Origin: Sulfurimonas sp.
GTDB taxonomy: Bacteria > Campylobacterota > Campylobacteria > Campylobacterales > Sulfurimonadaceae
DNA: 11,918 bases
Direction: 5' to 3'
Assembly (NCBI GenBank): GCA_015487435.1
Contig: WFPU01000224.1
Location: 1-11,918, forward strand
The position numbers were made by a program, and so were the translations under genes. The notes beneath the pieces are model-generated. The model searched no databases. It was not told the origin of the DNA and worked only from the letters and a program-made list of their open reading frames with translations. Positions 1-5,620 of this stretch are shown here, piece after piece (position 1 is the stretch's first letter; each line of letters opens with the position of its first letter).

Positions 1-46
1 GATAATACTTGTCCTTTCAGGATTGGAAATGTAGGTCGCTGCCTAG
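1..46 (+). rRNA. 5S ribosomal RNA, 3' end only (cut by window edge)
   Basis: The first bases match the 3' third of a bacterial 5S rRNA in the + orientation. A GATAATACTTG segment corresponds to GATGGTAGTGT of E. coli 5S. It is followed by a helix IV hairpin (TCCT, loop TTC, AGGA), then GTAGGTCGCTGCC, the counterpart of E. coli GTAGGGAACTGCC. The 5' two thirds lie outside the window. The 3' end is placed by analogy with E. coli and could be off by a few bases, because the pairing strand of helix I is not visible. It implies that a 16S-23S-5S operon ends here. This is recognition by eye, not by a covariance model, but the order of conserved blocks is hard to explain otherwise. Confidence 0.85.
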
Positions 47-72
47 TTGGTCATTTTTACTTCGAATTTATC

Positions 73-121
73 CTTAAAAACACTACTCACGTACTAATGT
101 ACGCTTCGCACTGCTTTTAAG
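73..121. repeat. Imperfect palindrome downstream of 5S rRNA
   Basis: The outer arms CTTAAAA (73-79) and TTTTAAG (115-121) are exact reverse complements. The core CGTAC-TAAT-GTACG (90-103) is a perfect 5-bp stem with a 4-base loop. The intervening arms pair only partly. Transcribed, this could form a long interrupted hairpin just after the 5S rRNA, acting as an rRNA processing or termination structure, or it could be a copy of a dispersed intergenic repeat. No T tract follows it, so a simple intrinsic terminator is unlikely. Confidence 0.5.
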
Positions 122-240
122 AATAACTTCTTTGTAAAAAACTTTATCTAAAATTTGCATTTCAAAATCTTATTCATCTAATTATCGTACATTTTATAAT
201 ATTTTTAGCACAACTTGTACCTCTTTGTAAAAACACTACT
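75..240. repeat. 13-base direct repeat pair, TAAAAACACTACT
   Basis: The same 13 bases occur at 75-87 and 228-240, 153 bases apart. The second copy is directly preceded by CTTTG, giving an overlapping CTTTGTAAAAA that is also present at 130-140. The first copy forms part of the left arm of the palindrome at 73-121. This looks like partial duplication inside the rRNA-distal spacer. No function can be assigned. Confidence 0.5.
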
Positions 241-249
241 TTTATTTTT

Positions 250-278
250 TTTCCAAATCAAAAACTAATCTTTATAAT
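250..278 (+). promoter_or_regulatory. Candidate sigma-70 promoter for the gmhA operon
   Basis: A perfect -10 box TATAAT lies at 273-278. TTTCCA (250-255, four of six matches to TTGACA) sits 17 bases upstream. Transcription would begin near 285, giving a leader of about 30 bases before gmhA. A second TATAAT at 296-301 has no -35 and would give a leader of only about 8 bases. Campylobacterota promoters often lack a -35, so either may be used. TATAAT boxes are common by chance in DNA this AT-rich, hence the moderate confidence. Confidence 0.4.
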
Positions 279-315
279 GCTATTATTTTACATATTATAA
301 TTTAGGCTATAAATA

Positions 316-903
316 ATGAAAAACTACATAAAAGATCAAATAAAAAAGTCATTCGAAACTAAACAAATAATTTATGAAAATGAAGGACTTTTAAATAAGA
401 TTGAACAGGTATCTAAACTATGTGTAAAGTTATATAAAGTTAATAATAAAACTATATTAGCTGGAAATGGTGGAAGTGCAGCTGATGCTCAACATATTGC
501 TGCTGAATTGGTTGGTAGATATGGATTTGATAGACCAGCTCTACCATCATTAGCACTTACAACTGATACTTCAGCTTTAACTGCTATAGGCAATGACTAT
601 GGATATGATAAAGTATTTTCTCGTCAACTTGAAGGGATGGGGCAAGAGGGTGATTTATTTATTGGTATATCCACATCTGGAAACTCTTTAAATATTATTA
701 ATGCATTTAATAGTGCAAAGAAAAAAAATATAACTACAGTTGCTTTAGTAGGTCGTGATGGTGGAGAGATGGCTAAGTTAGCAGATTTTGCTTTAGTTGT
801 TCCGTCGGACTCTACTCCTCGTATTCAAGAATCTCATATTCTTATTGGTCATATTATATGTGATATTATAGAAAAAGAGATATTTGGTGATGGTGTAAAT
901 TAA
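316..903 (+). CDS. gmhA: Sedoheptulose 7-phosphate isomerase GmhA
   Basis: This cytosolic enzyme converts D-sedoheptulose 7-phosphate to D-glycero-D-manno-heptose 7-phosphate, the first step of ADP-heptose synthesis for the LPS inner core. The 195-residue protein is a single SIS (sugar isomerase) domain of normal family length. Visible motifs are AGNGGSAADAQH (49-60) and the phosphate-binding STSGNS loop (119-124). His60, Glu64, Gln171 and His179 match, one position earlier, the zinc/active-site residues of E. coli GmhA (His61, Glu65, Gln172, His180). The ATG has only a weak AGG nine bases upstream. It is the first gene of a five-gene operon, and gmhB follows after four bases. No anomalies were seen and the assignment is secure. 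Confidence 0.97.
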   Translation: MKNYIKDQIKKSFETKQIIYENEGLLNKIEQVSKLCVKLYKVNNKTILAGNGGSAADAQHIAAELVGRYGFDRPALPSLALTTDTSALTAIGNDYGYDKVFSRQLEGMGQEGDLFIGISTSGNSLNIINAFNSAKKKNITTVALVGRDGGEMAKLADFALVVPSDSTPRIQESHILIGHIICDIIEKEIFGDGVN

Positions 904-907
904 TTTA

Positions 908-1420
908 ATGAATAAAACTCTTTTTTTAGACCGCGATGGTGTTATTAATATTGAAAAAGATTATCTATATAAGATAGAGGATTTTGAATTTATAGATGGT
1001 ATCTTCGAGTTATGCAAATACTATCAGGATTTAGGATATATAATTATTGTTGTAACTAATCAATCTGGTATTGCTAGAAAATATTATACTGAAAATGATT
1101 TTAATCTATTAACTACTTGGATGATATCTGAGTTTTTAAAGAATAGTATTGAGATTAAAAAAGTTTATTTTTGTCCACACCATCCAGATATTACAGGGGA
1201 ATGTGAATGTAGGAAGCCACATCCTAAGATGTTACTAGATGCTTCAATTGAGTTTGACATAGATATTAAAAATTCTGTAATTATTGGAGATAAAGAAAGA
1301 GATATAGAAGCTGGATTAAATGCTGGACTTCAAAAATCTTATCTATTTAATGAAAATAAAAAAATCAATTCTTCAAAAGCTACTAAGATAGTTTCATCAT
1401 TTAAGGATATATATTGTTAA
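908..1420 (+). CDS. gmhB: D-glycero-D-manno-heptose 1,7-bisphosphate 7-phosphatase GmhB
   Basis: GmhB removes the 7-phosphate from heptose 1,7-bisphosphate, giving the 1-phosphate used by the HldE nucleotidyltransferase domain. The 170-residue protein is a compact HAD-superfamily (HisB-N type) phosphatase. It has the nucleophile motif DRDGVIN with Asp8 and Asp10, motif II TNQSG (Thr50), Lys103 in RKP, and motif III GDKERD (Asp128, Asp132). A zinc loop CxH...CxC (Cys89, His91, Cys99, Cys101) is characteristic of the GmhB/HisB-N group. The gene starts four bases after gmhA with no clear Shine-Dalgarno, so translational coupling to gmhA is likely. Its 3' end overlaps the next gene by 7 bases. 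A histidinol-phosphate phosphatase role is less likely given the surrounding heptose genes. Confidence 0.95.
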   Translation: MNKTLFLDRDGVINIEKDYLYKIEDFEFIDGIFELCKYYQDLGYIIIVVTNQSGIARKYYTENDFNLLTTWMISEFLKNSIEIKKVYFCPHHPDITGECECRKPHPKMLLDASIEFDIDIKNSVIIGDKERDIEAGLNAGLQKSYLFNENKKINSSKATKIVSSFKDIYC

Positions 1421-1899
1421 TACTAAATTGTGGTGGTACATTTAATAAGCGTTATAACAAACTAAATGGCACACTTGAAGTACCTTGTGATAGTTTTGCT
1501 GTAGAAGATATATTAAAGAGTATAGAGATAAACTATGGTGTAGCTGGTGTAATATTTAAGGATTCATTGGATATTGATTTAAATGATAGAAAGACGATTG
1601 CCTCTATAATAATGCAATCACAAGATGATTCATTTATAATAATACATGGTACAGATACAATGAATGATACTGCTGAATTTTTAAATGAAATATTTGATGA
1701 TAGAAAAATAATTTTGACAGGTGCAATGAACCCTTATGAAATAGATAAGGTAGAATCTAGTTTAAATCTTGGTTTAGCGATTGGATTTATTCAAGCAAGT
1801 AGTGAAAATGGTACATATATCTGCATGAATGGTTATATAAGCCCATGTGATAAAATTATAAAAAATAAACAATTAGGAAAATTTGAACTTGTCAAATAA
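1414..1899 (+). CDS. Stand-alone asparaginase N-terminal domain protein
   Basis: The 161-residue protein resembles only the N-terminal domain of type I/II L-asparaginases (about 330 residues). Beta-1 LILNCGGTF gives Thr9, the counterpart of the nucleophile Thr12 of E. coli AnsB. HGTDTMNDTAEFL (78-90) gives Thr80-Asp81, the counterparts of Thr89-Asp90. TGAM (102-105) is also present. Lys150 may correspond to the catalytic Lys162, but this alignment is by eye. The C-terminal domain that completes the subunit interface is missing, and the next frame is ccoI, not a broken second half, so this is a naturally short gene rather than a frameshift. It starts at a TTG inside gmhB with a good AAGGA (1403-1407) six bases upstream. 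Whether it hydrolyses asparagine is unknown; amide-ligand binding or regulation is possible. Confidence 0.8.
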   Translation: MLILNCGGTFNKRYNKLNGTLEVPCDSFAVEDILKSIEINYGVAGVIFKDSLDIDLNDRKTIASIIMQSQDDSFIIIHGTDTMNDTAEFLNEIFDDRKIILTGAMNPYEIDKVESSLNLGLAIGFIQASSENGTYICMNGYISPCDKIIKNKQLGKFELVK

Positions 1900-4276
1900 A
1901 ATTGCTTGTACCCATTGTCATTTAGAATTTTATGAAAGTATGATGATAAAAGATAATTCAAATTTCTTTTGTTGTAGTGGATGTAAAGGTGTTTATCATA
2001 TTTTAAATGATAAAGGACTAGAGAGTTTTTATGATAAAGTTGGTTCAACTCTTTTGAGTCCACCAACTCATCAACTTGATGACAGTTCTAATTTTGATAA
2101 TCCATCTTTTTATTCACAATTTGTTAAAAAAGATAGTGATGGCTTTAGTAAAGTTTCTCTTGTAATAGAAGGAATTCATTGTTCTGCATGTGTGTGGTTA
2201 AACGAAAAAGCACTGCAAAAGATGGGTGGTATTGTTGAAGCTAATATAAATTTCACTAATAATAAGGCAATAATTCTTTGGGCTGACGATGTAGTAAAAC
2301 TATCACAAATTATAGATATGATTCGTTCAATTGGTTACAACGCTTTTGCTTATGATGCTTCAAAACAAGAGGATTATGTTAATAAAGAGAGAAAAAAATA
2401 TTATTTAAGAATGGCAGTTGCAATATTTGCATCTATGAATATTATGTGGATAGCAGTAGCTCAATATGCTGGGTACTTTACAGGAATAACTCAAGAAATA
2501 AAGACTATTTTAAATATAGCAGAGGGAATCCTTGCAACACCTGTGCTTTTTTATAGCGGTTGGATATTTTTTCGTGGCGCTTATTTTGGATTAAAAGCTA
2601 AAGTAGTCAATATGGATTTACTTGTTGCTACTGGCTCATTATTAACCTATGTATATTCTATATATATAACGCTAATGCAAGATGGTGAGGCATATTTTGA
2701 TAGTGTTAGTATGATTATAACCTTCATTTTAATTGGCAAATTTTTAGAGGTCCTTAGTAAAAAAAGTGCAACTGATACCCTTGATAATATTTTTCAAGAT
2801 ATACCTAATGAGGTTAAAATTTTTAAAAATAATACTATCTCTATGATTAAATTAGATGATATTAAAGTTGGAGATATTGTTGTAATCCCTAGTGGAGAAA
2901 GAATTTTAGTAGATGGCAAAATTGTAAAAGGAGATGGGTCTTTTGATGAATCAAGTTTAACAGGGGAGAGTGAGCCAATATATAAAAATATTGGAGATAC
3001 TGTTATTAGTGGAACTACTAGTATTGATGCTGATATATATTATAAAACCACTAAAGACTTTGAGCATTCTACTCTTTCAAATATTGTTACACTTCTTGAG
3101 ACTGCAATAAACAAAAAACCGCCTATTCAACAAATGGCAAATAAGTTAAGTGAATATTTTTCAACTATAATTTTAGTAATTGCATTTGTAACATTTATTG
3201 TTTGGTGGTATTTACCAAATAGTTTTGAAACTTCATTTATGGTTGGTATATCTGTAATAATTATTGCTTGTCCATGTGCCTTGGCACTTGCTACTCCAGT
3301 TGCTACACTTGTGGGATTAAGTTTAGGGGCAAAAAAAGGCGTATTATTTAAAGAAGCAGCTCAAATAGAAACAATGGCTAAAGTTGATACATTGGTTTTA
3401 GACAAAACGGGGACACTAACTCATGGAAAACCTGAAGTAATTAATGAGATAATATATGAAGAGTTTAATAAAGAGATACTCTATTCGTTAGTTAATTTAT
3501 CAAATCATCCAATCTCCACTGGAATTAAAAATTATTTAGATATGGATAAAAAAATAGAATTTGATCAGTATAAGCAAATTCCAGCATGTGGTATTAAAGC
3601 TAAATATAAATCAAAAGAGATTCTTGGAGGTAATTTGAAACTTTTAATAGACAATGATATTAAAGTAGATTTTAAAAGTGATAATAGTCTATTTTATTTT
3701 GTAATTGATAAAAAAGTTGTTGCTATTTATGAGTTAAGAGATAAGGTTAAAGAAGATGCAAAAGAATTAATTTCCTCTCTTAGTAAAAAAGGTATAAAAA
3801 GCATAATGCTAACAGGAGATAACGCTAATATTGCTTCAAGAGTAGCAGATGAAATAGGTATAGAGCAATATTTGTATGAACAAACTCCAGAGCAAAAAGC
3901 AGAATTTATAAATCAACTTCATACTGAGGGCAAAACAGTAGTAATGGTAGGTGATGGAGTAAATGATGTGTTGGCATTAGCATATGCTGATATTGGCATT
4001 GTTATGGGGAGTGGTAGTGATATTGCTGTTGATGTTAGTGATGTGGTTTTACTAAATGACTCGCTCAAATCTTTAAGCGATGCTTTTAAAATTTCTAAGA
4101 CGACATTTAGTTTAATTAAACAAAATTTAGCTATATCTTTACTTTATAATGCTATAACTATACCTTTAGCTATGGCTGGTTTTGTAATACCTTTAGTAGC
4201 TGCAATCTCTATGTCTATTAGTTCATTATTGGTTGTTGGAAACTCAATGAGAATAAAATATAAATGGCAGAGTTAA
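1883..4276 (+). CDS. ccoI: Cu+-translocating P1B-type ATPase CcoI (cbb3 oxidase maturation)
   Basis: CcoI is an inner-membrane copper pump that delivers Cu+ for the CuB site of cytochrome cbb3 oxidase. The 797-residue protein begins with the Cys-rich N-terminal metal-binding domain typical of CcoI (Cys9, Cys12, Cys30, Cys31, Cys34). A heavy-metal-associated domain with GIHCSAC (97-103) follows, then membrane helices from about 175 to 290. Other motifs are the TGES actuator (360-363), the CPC ion site (463-465), the DKTGTLT phosphorylation motif (Asp507), the His542-Pro543 pair and GDGVND (690-695). The final helix pair is at about 745-786. The TTG start overlaps the preceding gene by 17 bases, with AGGA at 1875-1878. 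A second TTG at 1889 has better spacing and would remove two residues. The downstream ccoS gene separates it from a simple CopA exporter. Confidence 0.94.
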   Translation: MNLSNKIACTHCHLEFYESMMIKDNSNFFCCSGCKGVYHILNDKGLESFYDKVGSTLLSPPTHQLDDSSNFDNPSFYSQFVKKDSDGFSKVSLVIEGIHCSACVWLNEKALQKMGGIVEANINFTNNKAIILWADDVVKLSQIIDMIRSIGYNAFAYDASKQEDYVNKERKKYYLRMAVAIFASMNIMWIAVAQYAGYFTGITQEIKTILNIAEGILATPVLFYSGWIFFRGAYFGLKAKVVNMDLLVATGSLLTYVYSIYITLMQDGEAYFDSVSMIITFILIGKFLEVLSKKSATDTLDNIFQDIPNEVKIFKNNTISMIKLDDIKVGDIVVIPSGERILVDGKIVKGDGSFDESSLTGESEPIYKNIGDTVISGTTSIDADIYYKTTKDFEHSTLSNIVTLLETAINKKPPIQQMANKLSEYFSTIILVIAFVTFIVWWYLPNSFETSFMVGISVIIIACPCALALATPVATLVGLSLGAKKGVLFKEAAQIETMAKVDTLVLDKTGTLTHGKPEVINEIIYEEFNKEILYSLVNLSNHPISTGIKNYLDMDKKIEFDQYKQIPACGIKAKYKSKEILGGNLKLLIDNDIKVDFKSDNSLFYFVIDKKVVAIYELRDKVKEDAKELISSLSKKGIKSIMLTGDNANIASRVADEIGIEQYLYEQTPEQKAEFINQLHTEGKTVVMVGDGVNDVLALAYADIGIVMGSGSDIAVDVSDVVLLNDSLKSLSDAFKISKTTFSLIKQNLAISLLYNAITIPLAMAGFVIPLVAAISMSISSLLVVGNSMRIKYKWQS

Positions 4277-4298
4277 ATTTTTTTACACGAGGAACAAT

Positions 4299-4514
4299 AT
4301 GACTAGTGGCATTGTAATCATGATGCTTAGTGTATCGATATTTTTAGGGGCTATTGCACTGTTTGCATTTTTGTGGGCAGTTAAAAATGGTCAATTTGAT
4401 GATGAAGAAAAATTTTTAAATGGAGCTAAATTTGATGGTACTGATGAATTAAATGATGCTGCAAATCTCCAGAAGAAAAAAGAGGATTTAAAGAATAATT
4501 ATAAGCCAGAGTGA
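4299..4514 (+). CDS. ccoS: cbb3-type oxidase assembly protein CcoS
   Basis: CcoS is a small inner-membrane protein needed for cofactor insertion into cytochrome cbb3 oxidase in bacteria where it has been studied. The 71-residue protein has one hydrophobic segment (about residues 4-28) ending in LWAVKNGQFDD, which matches the conserved CcoS pattern (W-x(2)-K/R-x-GQFDD). A charged, probably cytoplasmic tail rich in Lys, Asp and Asn follows. The ATG has a strong GAGGAA (4289-4294) four bases upstream, the best ribosome site in this operon. The gene follows ccoI by 22 bases and is the last gene before the hairpin at 4521-4555. The tail (about 30 residues after GQFDDEE) is poorly conserved in the family and cannot be interpreted. 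Confidence 0.92.
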   Translation: MTSGIVIMMLSVSIFLGAIALFAFLWAVKNGQFDDEEKFLNGAKFDGTDELNDAANLQKKKEDLKNNYKPE

Positions 4515-4520
4515 AAAGAT

Positions 4521-4555
4521 TTTAACTATTTTGAGATAAACTCAAAATAGTTAAA
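4521..4555. terminator. Bidirectional hairpin terminator between ccoS and cytochrome c gene
   Basis: TTTAACTATTTTGAG (4521-4535) and CTCAAAATAGTTAAA (4541-4555) are exact reverse complements around the 5-base loop ATAAA, giving a perfect 15-bp stem. It lies 6 bases after the ccoS stop and 7 bases beyond the stop of the convergent cytochrome gene, so it can serve both transcripts. The stem is A/T rich. The flanking T tracts are poor: the + strand continues GAAGTAATTA and the - strand ATCTTTTC. Efficiency is therefore uncertain, but placement and symmetry strongly suggest a shared transcript end. Confidence 0.8.
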
Positions 4556-4562
4556 GAAGTAA

Positions 4563-4847
4563 TTATTTACCTATAGTTAAAGAGAACGCTTCTAATTCGG
4601 CGTTAGAGTATTTTGCAACTTGACCTTTCATAAGGCCTTTCATATCACGACCATAAGTACCATCTTTATAACCTATAAGTGAATCTGCGATCTCTTTATG
4701 AGTCATCTCAGCAACGTTTAAAGACTTACCAAGAGCTATTTTGCTCCAATCAGCACCGTGACAACCTGTACAAGCACCAGCATTTACAGCAGCCATTAAA
4801 GCTGTTGATGCACCTAAAGCAATTATTGCAGTAGTAATTTTTTTCAT
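4563..4847 (-). CDS. Small periplasmic c-type cytochrome (c553-like, class I)
   Basis: This is a 94-residue secreted monoheme cytochrome. The N-terminal signal peptide has a Lys-Lys start and an Ala/Leu-rich core to about residue 20, with cleavage likely between 19 and 23. The heme motif CTGCH gives thioether ligands Cys26 and Cys29 and axial His30. The second axial ligand is probably Met69 or Met73 in RDMKGLMKGQ. The mature protein is only about 71-75 residues, at the short end for class I cytochromes and similar to the small cytochromes c553 of Campylobacter and Helicobacter. It likely shuttles electrons in the periplasm, possibly to a cbb3 oxidase. That partner is inferred from the neighbouring ccoIS and from family habit. 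A good AAGGA lies 6 bases before the ATG. Confidence 0.9.
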   Translation of the reverse strand: MKKITTAIIALGASTALMAAVNAGACTGCHGADWSKIALGKSLNVAEMTHKEIADSLIGYKDGTYGRDMKGLMKGQVAKYSNAELEAFSLTIGK

Positions 4848-4876
4848 TTGTTTTCCTTAAAATAAATTTCGAGTCA

Positions 4877-4882
4877 ATTATA
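4877..4882 (-). promoter_or_regulatory. -10 box for the cytochrome c gene
   Basis: TATAAT on the - strand lies 29 bases upstream of the cytochrome ATG, so transcription would start near base 4870 with a leader of about 22 bases carrying the AAGGA ribosome site. The -35 position at 17-base spacing is CTTAAA (three or four matches to consensus), which falls within the palindrome at 4894-4905. Placement is consistent with the gene it serves. Confidence 0.5.
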
Positions 4883-4893
4883 GTGATTAGTTT

Positions 4894-4905
4894 CTTAAAT
4901 TTAAG
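4894..4905. promoter_or_regulatory. Perfect 12-bp palindrome CTTAAATTTAAG, candidate operator
   Basis: This exact palindrome sits in the divergent promoter region between the cytochrome c and YfaZ-like genes, over the expected -35 position of the cytochrome promoter. The symmetry and position fit a binding site for a dimeric regulator. It is A/T rich, so chance occurrence is not excluded, and no regulator can be named. Confidence 0.3.
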
Positions 4906-4943
4906 TTAATAGATTGTAAATAAATTATTATTTTTATTTAAAG

Positions 4944-4949
4944 TATAAT
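4944..4949 (+). promoter_or_regulatory. -10 box for the YfaZ-like gene
   Basis: TATAAT on the + strand lies 56 bases upstream of the YfaZ-like ATG, predicting a start near 4956 and a leader of about 50 bases. The upstream stretch is alternating A and T runs with no -35 at normal spacing, as is common for Campylobacterota housekeeping promoters. The leader includes the AAGGAA ribosome site at 4995-5000. Confidence 0.45.
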
Positions 4950-5005
4950 TTTGGAATAAATCTTGCTATTTATCAAAATATACAGATTGTTAATAAGGAA
5001 AAAGA

Positions 5006-5620
5006 ATGTTAAAAAAGATATTGTATTTGTCACTAGGTAGTGTGAGTTTGTTTGCAATGCATACAGTTGAGTTAAACATAAATGATTTAGAACTAGAGGC
5101 TGGTGTAAAGCTTGATATAGGTCAATTTAACCATAATATTGAGCCAGACACAACATTTATCGGTGTTACTTATATAAACGCAAATAAAGAATATTCTGAA
5201 GATGCAAGCGGCAATTCAGTAGATAAATTAGGTAAATATTTTAATTTTAATTTTTTAATGAAGCAAGAAGTTAATAATAGTGATTTGAAAGTTGGGCTTG
5301 GTGTAAAAACAGTATTTTCTTCAATAGATGAACCTAATTTAAGTTCATATACAGCTATCCCATTGGGTGTTGAAGTTGAATATACCTTACCAGTAGAAAT
5401 CATGATTCCAATAAGTCTTGATGCTCAAATGTATTATGCTCCAAAATCGTTGTCTTTTTCAGATTCAAAAAGTTATTTTGAGTATAGATTCGAAGCTAAT
5501 TTTGAAGTAATAGAAAGAGGTTCACTATATGTTGGTTTTAGAAATATAGAAACAAACTATGATAGCAGTGATTATGTATATAATAGAGCAAGTTATCTTG
5601 GATTTAAGTTTGCTTTTTAG
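5006..5620 (+). CDS. YfaZ family outer membrane beta-barrel protein
   Basis: The 204-residue protein has a signal peptide (Lys3-Lys4, hydrophobic 5-16, probable cleavage after SLFA at 17). The mature part is dominated by alternating polar/hydrophobic stretches suited to membrane beta-strands, and it ends in Phe (FKFAF), the usual C-terminal signal for outer-membrane barrel insertion by the BAM complex. The opening HTVELNINDLELEAGVKLD and the overall length fit the YfaZ family seen in many Campylobacterota; the biochemical role of that family is not established. AAGGAA lies five bases before the ATG. It is divergent from the cytochrome gene and convergent with the next gene, whose stop overlaps its own by four bases. 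Family assignment is by pattern memory, while outer membrane location is well supported. Confidence 0.75.
   Translation: MLKKILYLSLGSVSLFAMHTVELNINDLELEAGVKLDIGQFNHNIEPDTTFIGVTYINANKEYSEDASGNSVDKLGKYFNFNFLMKQEVNNSDLKVGLGVKTVFSSIDEPNLSSYTAIPLGVEVEYTLPVEIMIPISLDAQMYYAPKSLSFSDSKSYFEYRFEANFEVIERGSLYVGFRNIETNYDSSDYVYNRASYLGFKFAF

Larger units (their letters stand above)
47..315. other. Gene-free spacer between the rRNA operon and gmhA
   Basis: This is about 270 bases of AT-rich DNA without a credible reading frame or tRNA. It holds an imperfect palindrome (73-121), a 13-base direct repeat (75-87 and 228-240), an 11-base direct repeat CTTTGTAAAAA (130-140 and 223-233), and three TATAAT boxes (195-200, 273-278, 296-301). 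A T-rich run at 240-252 follows a very weak A/T hairpin and is not a convincing rRNA terminator. I see no strong GC-rich intrinsic terminator for the rRNA operon here. Confidence 0.7.

Noticed and set aside
75..240. CRISPR-like direct repeats in the spacer after 5S
   Set aside because: Only two copies, 13 bases long and 153 bases apart, with no regular spacing and no cas genes.
228..252. Possible intrinsic terminator (TAAAA/TTTTA stem followed by a T run) for the rRNA operon
   Set aside because: The stem is five A-T pairs with at most one G-T extension, too weak to call, although the T run is real.
1833..2066. 77-codon - strand frame across the start of ccoI
   Set aside because: Overlaps the conserved Cys-rich N-terminus of CcoI in antisense and has no support of its own.
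5170..5403. 77-codon - strand frame inside the YfaZ-like gene
   Set aside because: Shadow of the barrel gene, with no motif and no ribosome site.
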